Shown here: positions 10,900 to 21,555 of the stretch, piece by piece | How the letters are laid out: each line of letters begins with the position of its first letter | Position numbering within the stretch: position 1 is the first letter of the stretch | Assembly: GCA_037954325.1 (NCBI GenBank) | Contig: JBBMNZ010000001.1 | Coordinates: 7,040,874-7,104,873 of the forward strand | Source of the DNA: Fistularia commersonii | Lineage: Eukaryota > Chordata > Actinopteri > Syngnathiformes > Fistulariidae | Direction: 5' to 3' | DNA length: 64,000 bases | Made by a program: the position numbers and the translations under genes | Notes under the pieces: generated by a model | Told to the model about the DNA's origin: nothing | Databases searched by the model: none | The model's input: only the letters and a program-made list of their open reading frames with translations

Positions 10900-13800
10900 T
10901 AAATGCAGCCTCAGGGGGGCACGGAACAGTGTCTCCCTGAGCCGGTCCCAAGCCTGGATAATTGCAGAGGGTTGCGTCAGGAAGGGCAGCCGGCGTAAAC
11001 CTTTTGCCAAAACCAAACCTGCGAATCAACCATAATAACCAGATCATACCGGATCGTTCGAGGACCGGGTTAACAGCGCCGGCATTGGTACCGATGACCT
11101 ACAGGGTACTAGTGGAAATTGGGCTACTGTGGGTCGAAGAAGAAGAAGAGGAGGAGGGCGTTTTCGGAACCAGCGAGAGAGGAGGAAAGGAAAGAGCCCG
11201 GGACTGAGAGTAGGGACTTTGAATATTTGGACTTTGACAGGAAAAGGTAGAGAGTTGGTCGACATGATGCAGAGAAGGAACATGGATATACTGTGTGTCC
11301 AGGAGACCAGGTGGAAAAGTAGTAAGGCTAGAAGATTAGGAGCAGGCTTTAAGTTGTAATATTGTGGTACTGACATGAAGAGAAATGGTGGAGGCGTTAT
11401 CTTGAAGGAGGAGTTTGTTAGGAACGTTCTGGAGGTGAAAAGAATGTCAGATAGATTTATCAGTCTGAAACTGGAAATTGAAGGTGTGATGCTCAATGTT
11501 GTTAGTGGCTATGTCCCGCAGGTGGGATGTGAATTTGAAGAGAAGGAGAAGTTCTGGAAGGAGTTAAATTAAGTGATGCAGGATATCCCCAGAAATGAGA
11601 GAGTGGTAATTGGTGCAGACTTCAATGGACATGTTGGTGAAGGCAATAGAGGGGATGAAGAAGTGATGGGCAGATTTGGTATCCAGAGTAGGAATGCAGA
11701 GGGACAGATGGTGGTAGATTTTGCGAAAAGGACGGAAATGGCTGTAGTGAACACCTTTTTCCAGAAAAAAACAGGAAAATAGGGTAACTTGTAAGAGCGG
11801 AGGTAGGAGCACGCAGGTAGACTACTTCTTGTATAGACAAGGCAACCGGAAAGAGATCAGTGACTGCAAAGTAGATATAGGTGAGAGTGTAGCCAGAAAG
11901 CATAGGATGGTGGTTTGTAGGATGACTCTGGTGACAAGGAAGATCAAAAGGACAAAGGCAGAGCAGAGGACAAAGTGGTGGAAGCTGAAAAGGGATGAGT
12001 GTTGTATGGTTTTCAGGGAGGAGTTGAGAAGGGTCTGGGTGGTCCGGGTGGGCTTCCAGATGATTGGACAACAACAGCTAATGTGATCAGAGAGACAGGT
12101 AGAAGAGTACTTGGTGTGTCATCAGGAAGGAAAGTAGATAAAGAGACTTGGTGGTGGAATGAGGAAGTGCAGGAGTATATTCAGAGAAAGTGGTTAGCAA
12201 AGAAGAAGTGGGATACTGAGAGGACTGAGGAGAGCAGACAGGAGTACGGGGAGATACAACATAAGGTTAAGATTGAGGTAGCAAAGGCAAAACAAAGGGG
12301 CGTAAAAGGATCTGTACGCATGGTCGGATAGTTGGGAGGGTGAGAATGATCTATACAGGTTGGCAAAACAGAGAGATAATGATGGACAGGATGTACAACA
12401 GGTCCGGGTGAGTAAGGACAGAGAGGGAAATGTATTTACAGATGCTAGAAGAGTGAAGGGAAGATGGAAAGAGCTGATGAATTTGGAAAATGAAAGAGAG
12501 GCGAGGGTAAACGACGTGACTATTGTAGACCACAAAGTAGCAGAGATTAGTAAAAGTGAAGTGAGGAAGGCATTGAAGATGATGAAGAGTGGAAAAACAG
12601 TTGGTCCTGATCATATACCCGTGGAGGTGTGGAAGTGTCTTGGAGAGGCAGCGGTAGAGTTTCTGACTAAACTATTCAACAGGATCTTAGAGCGTGAGAA
12701 GATGCCTGAAGAATGGACACGAAGTGTGATGGTGCCTATTTTTAAGAATAAGGGGAATATGCAGAATTGCAGCAACTATGGAGGGATAAAGTTGATGAGC
12801 TATACAATGAAGTTATAGGAAAGAGTAGTGGAAACAAGACTGAGAGCAGAGGTCAGCATTTGTGAACAGTAGTATTGCTTCATGCCTAGAAAGAGTACTA
12901 CAGATGCAGTATTTGCTTTGAGAATGCTAACAGAGAAGTATAGAGAAGGCCAGAGGGAGCTGCATTGTTTTATTTAGACCTAGAAAAAGCATATGACAGG
13001 ATGTCAAGAGAGGAGCTCTGGTATTGTATGAGGAAGTCTGGAGTGGCAGAGAAGTATGTTAGACTGGTGCAGGACATGTATGCTAGCTGTGAGACAGAGG
13101 TATGGTGTGCTGTACGGGTAACAGAGAAGTTCAAGGTGGAGGTGGGACTCCATCAGGGATCAGGTCTTAGCCCCTTCTTGTTCACAGTGATGATGTACAG
13201 GCTGACAGATGAGGTTAGACAGGAATCTCCATGGACCATGATGTTTGCAGATGACATTGTGATCTGTAGTGAGAGCAGACAACAGGTAGAGGAAAATCTA
13301 GAGAGGTGGAGGTATGCACTGGAAAAGAGAGGAATGAAAGTTAGTCGCAGCAAGACAAATATATATATGTGTGAATGAAAGGAACTCTCTGGAATGAGAG
13401 GAACTCTCTGGAATCCTTCAGCTCAAGAAGCTGGAGGTTTTCATGTACTTTGGGACAACCGTCCAGAGCAACAGAGAGTGTTCAAGAGAGGTGAAGAGAC
13501 GGGTCCAAGCAGGTTGGATTGGGTCAAGAAAAGTGTCAGGGGTACTATGTGATTGAAGACTATCGGCCAGAATAAAAGGAAATATGTATAAGACAGTGGT
13601 GAGACCAGCAATGCTGTATGGCCTGGAAACGGCTCCAATGATGAAAAGACAAGAGGCGAAACTAGAGGTTGCAGAGATGAAGATGTTGAGGTTCTCTTTG
13701 GGAGTGACTAGGATGGATAGGATCAGGAATGAGTCTATCACAGGAACCACACATGTTAGATGTCTTGGAAAGAAGGTCAGAGAAGCCAGAGTGAGATGTT

Positions 13801-14032
13801 GTGCTCATGTACAGAGGAGGGATATTGAATATAATGGTAGATGGATGCTGGAATTGGAGCTGCCAGGCAAGAGGTCTCGAGAATGACCAAAGAGAAGATT
13901 AATGGACGTAGTGAGGGAGGATATGAGGGTAGTTGATTTGAGAGAGGAGGATAAAGAGAATAGGGTTAGATGGAGAAAGTTGATTCGCTGTGGCGACCCC
14001 TGAAGGGCAAAGCCGAAAGATGAAGAAGAAGC
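10900..14032 (+). mobile_element. RTE-clade (BovB-like) LINE, near full length, dead
   Basis: Non-LTR retrotransposon of about 3.1 kb. It begins with the 5' leader AAATGCAGCCTCAGG, also seen at 19874 and, in reverse, ending at 47893. It ends with CTGTGGCGACCCCTGAAGG and a GAAGAAG tail. The leader runs to about 11130 and encloses GGAAGGGCAGCCGGCGTAAA. The single pol frame has an apurinic-type endonuclease followed by reverse transcriptase. The length is near that of complete RTE elements, so this copy is not 5'-truncated. I could not find a convincing target duplication. It is inactive: see the pol entry. Confidence 0.85.
11129..14003 (+). pseudogene. RTE endonuclease/reverse transcriptase gene, broken
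   Basis: The endonuclease starts near 11200 (LRVGTLNIW) with the CVQETRW motif near 11300 and GADFNGH near 11615. The reverse transcriptase has KSGKTVGPDHIPVEVWK (about 12590), DLEKAYDR (12977-13000, first catalytic Asp), LHQGSGLSPFLF and FADD (13244-13255, catalytic pair). The C-terminal part has the RIRNESITGT region and ends CGDP-stop at 14001-14003. Stops interrupt it at about 11357 and 11570 and before 12830. The readable frame switches near 11780, 12000, 12340, 12830 and 13380-13580, so at least four frameshifts are needed. Antisense open frames across the region are shadows. A near-tandem duplication of GGAACTCTCTGGAAT (13380-13413) adds to the damage. Confidence 0.85.
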
Positions 14033-15094
14033 CTTGCTGTGCTTCACGAGCACTCATACAAATCTACGACAGGTGTTCACATTGTAGTATGTCTGACTTC
14101 TTCGTGTACTTGAATATGCTTTATGCTCAGTTATTGTCTTGGTCCATATGTTTAACATGACAGAGGTGAAAGCTTTTTTTCCGAGATACTTTTGAAACAG
14201 GGTGTGACTGATAAGATTGTGAAATATTGAGCCAGATCCAGCTCTAGCATCTGGAAGTCACTAATAATTCTTTTTTGGTAAGTTGGTAAGGCCATTTTTT
14301 CAGTCAATTGGATGGCATAGGAGCTTGGACCTCAGTTTCAAGAACTATTTTAGCTCCAACCCTGAGCCAGAGTCTTTTTATGGTCCCTTAGGAACTATGT
14401 AATACAGGTGTTACGTGCTTGGTTGAACTTATACTATGCTATGCCCAGCTCAGCGGACCAAAACAGCTTTCAGCTCTTTTCTTGGGCCTTTGGACAAACA
14501 GGCAGAACCAGCGACAAATTGACCAACAAAGTGATCCGAATACCTCTGGCCTGCGATGCCACAGGGGGTTTTCAAGGCTTGGAGCGGAACATACACATTT
14601 TCAGAAAAACAAGTTAGCTTATGGTGGGAGGGTTTCATGTGGGAAAACAGTGCAGGGAGAAAATAAAGATACATAAATCCATTTGGCAGTCCATGTGACG
14701 TGTGGGGGTACGGAACACCAAGAGTTGTTACCAACAGAGTGGGCTCAGAACAAATATATTGTGGGTCCAGGTGAACATTGAGTGGCAGCGGACAGCGGTT
14801 AAGGCCGGGGAATTGAAGGAAGCCATGGTGGGTGCAGAGAGGAAAGGCAGGAGGAGTCAGGACCAGGCGAGGTCAGCAACTTGGAGGACAGGCAGGAGGA
14901 CAGGAGAGGTCGTTTGGAGAGGAGAATTGGGGAAACCTGTCACTGGGCTGGGAGGGAGAGAGTGAAAGGGGAAAGCGACTCAGCTGAGCCAACAGAATTT
15001 TATATTCCCGCCATGCAGAACATGAATGCGGAGGCAAATTTTAGTTAACACTTAGTGTCTTAGTGTAACAGAGACTTATTTCTGTTAACTCAAC
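14033..15094. other. unique stretch, purine-rich at 14790-14970
   Basis: No supported gene. The segment 14790-14970 is GGA/GGC-rich on the plus strand. Open frames there (14408-14965) have no recognisable domain. Confidence 0.5.
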
Positions 15095-15124
15095 CTATTC
15101 TTTCTTTCTTTTCTTAACACAAAC

Positions 15125-16087
15125 TGTCAGGATCTCACAGGGCTGTGTCCAATTGGTAATCAACGCCAGCTGTCGCTAATTACCCGGCTCCATAAAGAGC
15201 AGTAGCACGCTCTGCTCGGAGACGGGGAATTCGTGAGGGACTCAAGAGAGCTCGAGAGTGATCGAGAAGGCTCGAGAGGGCTCGAAGGAAGGAGCGACAG
15301 GAGGTCCCAGGGCTGGAGGATTGTGGGACCCTTCTTGTGACTTTGCCTGGGACCCTTTCTGCAACCCCTCCTGAGACCCTGCCTTGAGACCCCTCCTGAG
15401 ACCCTGCCTGAGACCCTTCCTGAGACCCTGCCTCGGGCTGGAGGATTGTGGGACCCTTCCTGTAACTCCTCCTGGGACCCTTCCTGTAACTCCGCCTGGG
15501 ACCCTTCCTGTAACCCTTCCTTGAGACCCTTCCTGAGACCCTTCCTGAGACCCTGCCTAGGGCAGGAGGATTGTGGGACCCTTCCTGTGACTCTGCCTGG
15601 GACCCTTCCTGTAACTCTGCCTGGGACCCTTCCTGTGACTTTGCCTGGGACCCTTCCTTGAGACCCTTCCTGAGACCCTTCCCGGGGCTGGAGGATTGTG
15701 GGACCCTTCCTGTAACTCTGCCTGGGACCCTTCCTGTAACCCTTTCCTGAGACCCTGCCTTGTGAGACCCTGCCTGACCCAGCCTCGGGGCCGGGGAATT
15801 GTCCGTGAGACCCTGCCTGTGTGTCATCCTTGACCTTACCCTGTAGCCCGGCCCCCCATGTCCCCCTCGTCTAGCCTTGTGAGACCCCGCCTTGTGAGAC
15901 TCTGTCTCGGGGCCGGGGAATTGCCTGAGACCCTGCCCGTGTGTGACCCCGCCTGTGTGTGACCCTTACCCTGTAGCTCGGCCCACCACGTACCCCTCGT
16001 CTTGCCCTGCCTAAATAAAGAGTTCCGACCTGATTTCAGCCTTGGTGGTGTGGTTCCCATTCCGAGTCCGCCCCCCGCCTCGTGACA
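15125..16087 (+). mobile_element. solo LTR (963 bp) with 5-bp target duplication
   Basis: Begins TGTCAGGATC and ends CTCGTGACA, so the termini TGTCA/TGACA are perfect 5-bp inverted repeats in the usual TG...CA form. It is flanked on both sides by CAAAC (15120-15124 and 16088-16092). A TATA-like CATAAAG lies near 15192 and an AATAAA signal at 16014, fitting plus-strand orientation. The middle is a minisatellite (15311-15930). The second copy of the surrounding repeat at 41530-42150 lacks the insert, which confirms both edges. The termini and 5-bp duplication fit Gypsy-type LTRs; no internal genes remain, as expected after LTR-LTR recombination. The 215-codon antisense frame across it only reflects the tandem repeat. 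Confidence 0.85.
15311..15930. repeat. higher-order minisatellite, 125-bp period, inside the LTR
   Basis: The marker GGCTGGAGGATTGTGGGACC (once GGCAGG) starts at 15311, 15436, 15561 and 15686, exactly 125 bp apart. Degenerate units (GGCCGGGGAATTG) start at 15789 and 15911. Each unit is built from shorter GGGACCCTTCCTGTAACTCTGCCT-like and GAGACCCTTCCT-like sub-repeats. Confidence 0.93.
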
Positions 16088-16548
16088 CAAACACACCTCC
16101 GTCTAATTATTACACATGACATTATCTATTGGCATTCCATTCATTTGTGTCCTCCGGCCCTGGTCACGTGGTAGCACCAGGTGGTTTCCTTCGGCAAATA
16201 AACTTTATTATATTTCAAAAGAGGACTTTCTTGGTATTTCGTTTGCAAATATTGTGACAAGACTGTGCGACAGGGATCGTGCTCAGACTTACGCTTTATT
16301 AATCTAAAATATCATTATTTTTATTAAACATTGACATTGTAGATAAATTCCTATTTCTTGAGACTGTGTTCCACTTACTAGTTATTATTTTCCAGCTTTA
16401 CTGGTGGTGCCCCGAACAAGGGATGGTATCATTATTGAATTAATGATATTCAAACTAATAATTGTTAGCTATTATAAATAACTAATTCTTGCTCCACTCA
16501 CCATGCAACAAATGGTACCCATGTAAGGCTAGAGTAGAACAGTGCACA

Positions 16549-17966
16549 AAACAAGTTTTGCGCTCATTTTCCTCTTCATCTTCTTGTTTTGGAGAGTGGC
16601 TTAAGACAGTGTCACTGTTGTTACAGTGGTCCCTTACTGGCTGTGTGAATGGACAGTAAATAGGTGAAGGAGAGTAGCTCCTGGAATCAAATTCAAGCTG
16701 GGAAGTTCTAAAAAAGCAGCCCCTGCTATAAAGTTCATCACATTTATGGGTGACGTAAAAACACAGCGCCAACCATAGCAGACTCTTGAATGACTCAAAC
16801 ACAGAAAGTTGTGCAAGTCAAAAAAAGAAGTACAAAGCAGAAAATGACGGTAAAACACAAAATCACCACCAAGTGAATGAAACAGGAAACATTGATCTTA
16901 AGAATGTAGAGGTCAATGACTGGAGCAGGGGCTGAGTTATTCTGCCGTGTAACCAAGGCCGTGTTGTGTTTTGTAAGTAATGAGCCAGCTTGTGAAATCA
17001 ATTTTGAATTTAACCCATAGCCAATGAGGGGGAAGAGAGAATTGGACTGATGTGAGACCTTTTACCATTTGTTAGCGGCCTGGAAACTGCAATTTGAAGC
17101 AATTAGAGACGGACTTGAGGGGAATGAAAATACCAAAAGGGAGTCATGGAGCCGAAATATTACAATTTCTAGATTTTGGAAGAATAATTGTTTGACAACT
17201 GAATGTAAAACATAAGGAAGACAGATCACGATTTCCTTTTTTGGGGGTTGTTTTAAAGTCATTGTGTTTGCCCCGCAGCGTCAAACTTTCTTCAAGGAGA
17301 TGTCAGGCTGAAAATATAAAAATCTTTAGCCGCAGCTAAAAATAGCAATTAAATTGGAGGAAATTTTGTGACATTAAGAGAAAGGTCCATCTTGCCTTGG
17401 TTATACCTATATATAGGTAAAAAGGTTACACAAGGTGGAGGGAGCCTTCATTTCAACATTAAAATGAGGGCTTTCGAAGAGGCACATTGTTATTTCAGAG
17501 ATGTCATCATTCAAAATCTATCCTGCACAGTTGCAGAAAAAATTGTGTGTACAACATATGAATGCGAACCAAATATAGCTGCTATGTCATTGTTTTTGAA
17601 GCAAAAACAGTGCAAAGAATCTGACGAGCCGTTGAGACAGGGCCCGTTTGGGATGCTCCTGTCGCTGTGTGCAGGGGAATTTTGGGTGAATCACAGCAAA
17701 AGTCATCTGTCGTGTCTCAAGTAACCCATTTTTTTTTTTACATTTTTCATCTGCTACATCTGGCCTACTTTGGATGGCACTTTCCAAAGTGCTCCCTCTT
17801 CTGAAAAGCTGTTGTGCTGCCAAAAGAATTTTTTTAGCTGTCAATCTCATAATGTTGTTCAAAATAAATAAACCAAAAAATTATGTATTACTTCTTTGCT
17901 GCAGCTTCAGGTGGAGACCTGTGAACATGGTAATTCAGACTATGGTGTGTAGAAAAACAGCTGACT
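16549..17966. other. unique AT-rich stretch
   Basis: No supported gene. The 118-codon open frame at 17368-17724 has no recognisable domain and no splice context. Confidence 0.5.
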
Positions 17967-17974
17967 CTTTAAAG

Positions 17975-18315
17975 CAGTGGTTCTTAACCTGGGTTCGATC
18001 GAACCCTAGGGGTTCGGTGAGTCGGTCTCAGGGGTTCGGTGGAGCCTCCGCCGCAGAGGTCCACCCCTCACTCTCGTCTGCAGTTAGTGGGCACAGTCAT
18101 TGAAAGCGTCCTGCTCTGAGATTTCCTACCGGTCCGCTTTGAGGTCGCTGGTTTATGCAGCAGAGTGAGACCTCCCTATCAGACCATTAATGCACAATTC
18201 ATTTCGTGCACCAGTAAAAAAAAATCATATTTTATGTTTTACTAAAGAGGGGTGCGGTGAATGAGCATATGAAACTGGTGGGGTTCGGTGCCTCCAACAA
18301 GGTTAAGAACCACTG
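17975..18315. mobile_element. hAT-type MITE, 341 bp, intact ends
   Basis: Terminal inverted repeats are CAGTGGTTCTTAACCT on the left and AGGTTAAGAACCACTG on the right, perfect over 16 bp. A perfect 8-bp duplication CTTTAAAG flanks it (17967-17974 and 18316-18323), as expected of hAT transposition. The subterminal GGGTTCG motif occurs several times at both ends. No coding capacity; it must have been moved by a transposase encoded elsewhere. Confidence 0.93.
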
Positions 18316-18615
18316 CTTTAAAGAAACAAATATTTATTTCAAACACATCGTAATCTCTTGTTGCATCCTGAAGACCTCAGAGGACAGAGGATGGAGGAAA
18401 GACAAAACAGAGCTAGTCAATCAGACAATGGAGGAGGAGAGTGGGTTGTGAATCAGGAAAAGTGAGTTGGGGTGGTGGCTAATGTTTCACTGACACCTCA
18501 AGACAATCGGGGCAATTTTTCTTTTTATCAGAGAAGCACAGGGTGACCGCAGAAGGAGCTGTTTTTGATCAGGAAAATCAAAATAGGGGGTTATGGTTGG
18601 GGGATGGGGGGGCTT

Positions 18616-18776
18616 GGGTCTTTGTGGTCTACAATCGTCACCTCCTCTACCCTTGCCTCTCTTTCATTTCTCTTCCCTTCCTCTCTTTCCTTCCAGATGA
18701 CACACCAAGTACTCTCCAACCTGTCTCCCTGACAACACTAGCTGTAGTTGTGCAGTCATCTGGAAACTTGCCCTGA
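18616..18776 (-). mobile_element. RTE LINE fragment, internally deleted
   Basis: On the minus strand the end near 18775 reads as the RTE linker (DDCTTTASVVRETGWRVLGV), matching 12058-12125 of the long copy. The other end, near 18620, matches the segment around 12520-12545 (GTGGTCTACAATCGTCACC on the plus strand). About 0.4 kb between them is missing and the middle is a pyrimidine-rich stretch. Confidence 0.7.
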
Positions 18777-19726
18777 CAAATGGATAAAACAGACAAAACA
18801 TAAAACAGGGCCACGATCCTTGATAGAGGCAACATCCTGCAAACTGAAAGTCTGATCCTTACCAGAAGCAGTTTTTTTTTTTCCAATGGATATTCTGAAA
18901 TGATTTAAAATAATAAATAAAAACTGAAGTCATGTTTGCCGTGCCCTACTTTCTCCCTAAATTCCCATCAGCAGAGGGTAGTGATTATCCTCGGGTTTCA
19001 CATCGTATTATATTTGCTTTCCTGTCTTGGTATATAATTTTTTGTATACTTCTTGCATTTAAAATCTGTGAGTTAAGGTGGAAAAGGAGAAAGTGAGGTT
19101 TTTGACGCTTTATTTTTCCTGATGCTCGTTCAGAGAGCCTTGTGTTTTTCGGTCTTTTGAGACACCTGACTCAGGGGCCAGATAACCAATCCGGGGGGGA
19201 GAGCAGCTCGGGACGCTGCTTGAGGGCAACGGTGCTGCTGAGTCAGGTCCAGACGAGCCAGAAGTTCTGATTACTCGACGACATGGGGCGGGGGTGGGGG
19301 GGTGGGGGGGGTGGAACTGACACTGACATGACAAACACGCCCGGGCTAAGGTGACAGTTGGGCGTTGGCAGATTGAAATGATAAGACACAGTGTCTGATT
19401 TTATACCATCCATCCTTATGCCATCCATCCTGCCAGAAATGGTGGGCGGATACAGCTGGTGTTTCGTTGCCAGACGCATAATGTCATATATAAATGCACT
19501 CACTCTCTACTTTAAAATGCTCCCTGTGCGGTATGATAAGGCATCCTTCCTTCCTTTACAAAACAGTAAGTGGAATCTAAAAGAACTTGTCCTTGGTATG
19601 TGAGAGGCAGAGGACTGACCAAATGTTTAAGTGTGGAGAAGTCAGAAGTTAAAACACCTGTATCATTTGGTTCAATGTCTCTTCAATTTTTATTTTGATA
19701 TTATGCAACAGGATTGGTTTGATGTG
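18777..19726. other. unique stretch with G-rich tract
   Basis: A GGGGTGG-rich tract lies at 19283-19314. No gene supported. Confidence 0.5.
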
Positions 19727-19786
19727 GGCCGGTCATCGGCCAATCACAAGGCCATGCATAGAGACAACTATTCCCCCCCCATTCCG
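19727..19786 (+). repeat. family A repeat, short fragment
   Basis: GCCGGTCATCGGCCAATCAC then AAGGCCATGCATAGAGACAA matches the central block of family A copies. Confidence 0.5.
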
Positions 19787-19873
19787 TCTGTCATAGAAAC
19801 ACACACGCAAGCATACATACGTACATGAACACATTGACGCAAACATATATGTATGTATGTACATGTATATGGA

Positions 19874-20089
19874 TAATGCAGCCTTGGGGGACACGGGGCA
19901 GTGTCTCACTGAGCTGGTCCCAAGCCAAGATAAATGCCGAGGGCTGCGTCAGGAAGGGCATCCGGCGTAAAACAAAACTAAACATGTGAATCAATCGTAA
20001 TAACCAGATCATACCTGCTTGGTTGAGGCCCGGGTTAACAACGACCGCCATTGGTACCAATGACCTACGGGGAATCAATAGAAACTGGT
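19874..20089 (+). mobile_element. RTE LINE 5'-leader fragment
   Basis: Matches the leader at 10904-11115: AATGCAGCC, CAGTGTCTCACTGAGC, GGAAGGGCATCCGGCGTAAA, TAATAACCAGATCATACC, ATTGGTACCAATGACCTAC. It stops before the endonuclease and is bounded by alternating TA/CA tracts (19800-19870 and 20090-20158). A 5'-leader fragment without the 3' end is unusual for target-primed reverse transcription and suggests later deletion. Confidence 0.8.
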
Positions 20090-20158
20090 ATATACATATA
20101 TATATGTGTATATATATCAATTTGACATTACATATATATATATATATATATATATACA
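20090..20158. repeat. (TA)n-rich microsatellite
   Basis: Two TA-rich runs separated by TATGTG and CAATTTGACATTACA, the whole near-palindromic. Confidence 0.9.
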
Positions 20159-20899
20159 CATCATGTCAAATTGATCATGGCAGGAAATGAAAAAAGAGAA
20201 TGATTAAAAATATTGCATCAGCAGAATGGTGCTGTGGTGGTTTACACCCCCCACAGCCTCACAACAAAGTCTGAGTCATGAGGATGACTGGGATATACGT
20301 ATGAAGTCTTCATGTCCTCTCCAATAGATAGATGAAGACTTTAATTCATCCCTTGGTGTGAGTGAGGGAGTGGATAATATTACTTCTCTTTCTAGATGCT
20401 TTTATTGACATCTGATCAGTTTGGCTCAGAACTGCTCTCAGACTAAGGTGTGTGTGATGATGACCCTTAGTGCAGGATATATGTTATAGATTATGAAAAA
20501 AAAACAACGATTCACCATTTGTATGGCAAGTACACTATAATTTCAACCACTGCTACTGTTTGTCTTTTGCAATCAAAAATTCTCAGTTGACTTTTTAATA
20601 GGTAATTGTGTTTCGGTTACTGCATGTCCTCATTATATTCCGAGCTTTTGTCCTGTGTGTCTGCAGGATCCAGATAATTGCACCCTGATCTTCACTTCTT
20701 TCAATCATTTGGAAGTCATGTGCCCTCTTTTAGGTGATCGAATCATCTATTCTTTGGATGTCCACTGGTACATCCCGGTTGCTGACCTCTTTGCCAATTC
20801 ACACAATGTGGCCAAACTTTAGTAAACAGTAGACATTTTGTGTGTTATTGGTGTTACTCCCATGGCTTTTCACACGGAGCAATCTCCATCCAGGCTGGT

Positions 20900-21555
20900 T
20901 TGCTCGGCCAGATTGTTTGAGCCCCCCGTCCTCTGCAGTTCAGCTCGGTAGTATCCTTCAGCCCATTTTCAGGATGAGCCCTTGTTCAGATAGGATTCCT
21001 TTGTTTTGGAAGATTCTTTTATCATCCACACACCAAAGACGACATGTCCTAGCGTCTTTCAGCACTACAGGCCTTTCGCACTGACGTCTCACACAATGAA
21101 GACTCTCGAGAGGCTCATCCTGGATCAGCTCCTTCCCCTGGTGAGATCACATCTGGACAGCCTCCAATTTGCTGATCAGCCTACATCACAATTTACCCAC
21201 TTGAAGATATTACATTCCCTTGTCCTTTTCCGCCTCTACACCTCTAATTTCATCCACAGCACTGAGTCCAGCCACCTTTAGGAGTTTTCCAATGCTTCAG
21301 TAGTGGGTGGATGCATCAAAGGGCTGGATGAGTTGGACTACTGGGTTGTTGTGGACTTCTCTTCCCAAGATAAAGGAGTTGATTGAGTATTTTAGAAGGT
21401 CCGAAACACCTGCTATCCTTGTGTCCATCCATGTGGTTAATGTGGACATTGTGGAGGACTAAAAACTGAACTGTACGAAAAAAAATTGAGTGTAGTCTAC
21501 TTTCTGAAGCAGCAGAGGTGCTTCAACATTGGTAGGACAACGCAAATCATGTTTT
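20900..21555 (+). mobile_element. L2/Rex1-like LINE, upstream half (interrupted)
   Basis: A degraded reverse transcriptase can be read in pieces: CSDRIPLFWK near 20984, HYRPFALTSHTMKTLERLIL near 21065-21120, SHLDSLQFADQP near 21150, then LYTSNFIHSTESSHL near 21235, VYFLKQQRCFNIGRTTQIM near 21497-21550. These follow the order of the finger-palm-thumb region of teleost L2/Rex1-type LINEs. Frameshifts separate the pieces. The reading resumes at 23158 after an inserted element. Confidence 0.7.

Larger units (their letters stand above)
15095..16548 (+). repeat. dispersed repeat B, copy 1, split by a solo LTR
   Basis: Sequence on both sides of the LTR (15095-15124 and 16088-16548) matches a second copy at 41530-42150. 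Shared blocks are ACACAAAC next to the insertion point, CCATTCATTYKTGTGCCTCC-like, a GGTCACGTGGTAGCACCAGG-like block, TATTGTGACAAGACTGTG, TTCTTGAGACTGT, TATTTTCCAGCTTTRCTGGTGG and ACAACAAATGG...GGCTAGAGTAGAACAGTGCACAA. The family is not known to me. GGTGCCCCGAACAAGGGA near 16409 resembles a retroviral-type primer binding site, so this may be an LTR plus leader, but no gag or pol is visible. Confidence 0.65.

Noticed and set aside
11044..14053. Several minus-strand frames of 60-150 codons, Ser/Pro/Leu-rich
   Set aside because: Antisense shadows of the RTE pol gene.
15180..15827. 215-codon minus-strand frame rich in Gly-Ser-Gln, collagen-like at first sight
   Set aside because: It follows the LTR minisatellite exactly and lies antisense to the LTR; no conserved residues besides the repeat.
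17368..17724. 118-codon plus-strand frame
   Set aside because: No domain, no splice or promoter context, AT-rich composition; a chance frame is likely.
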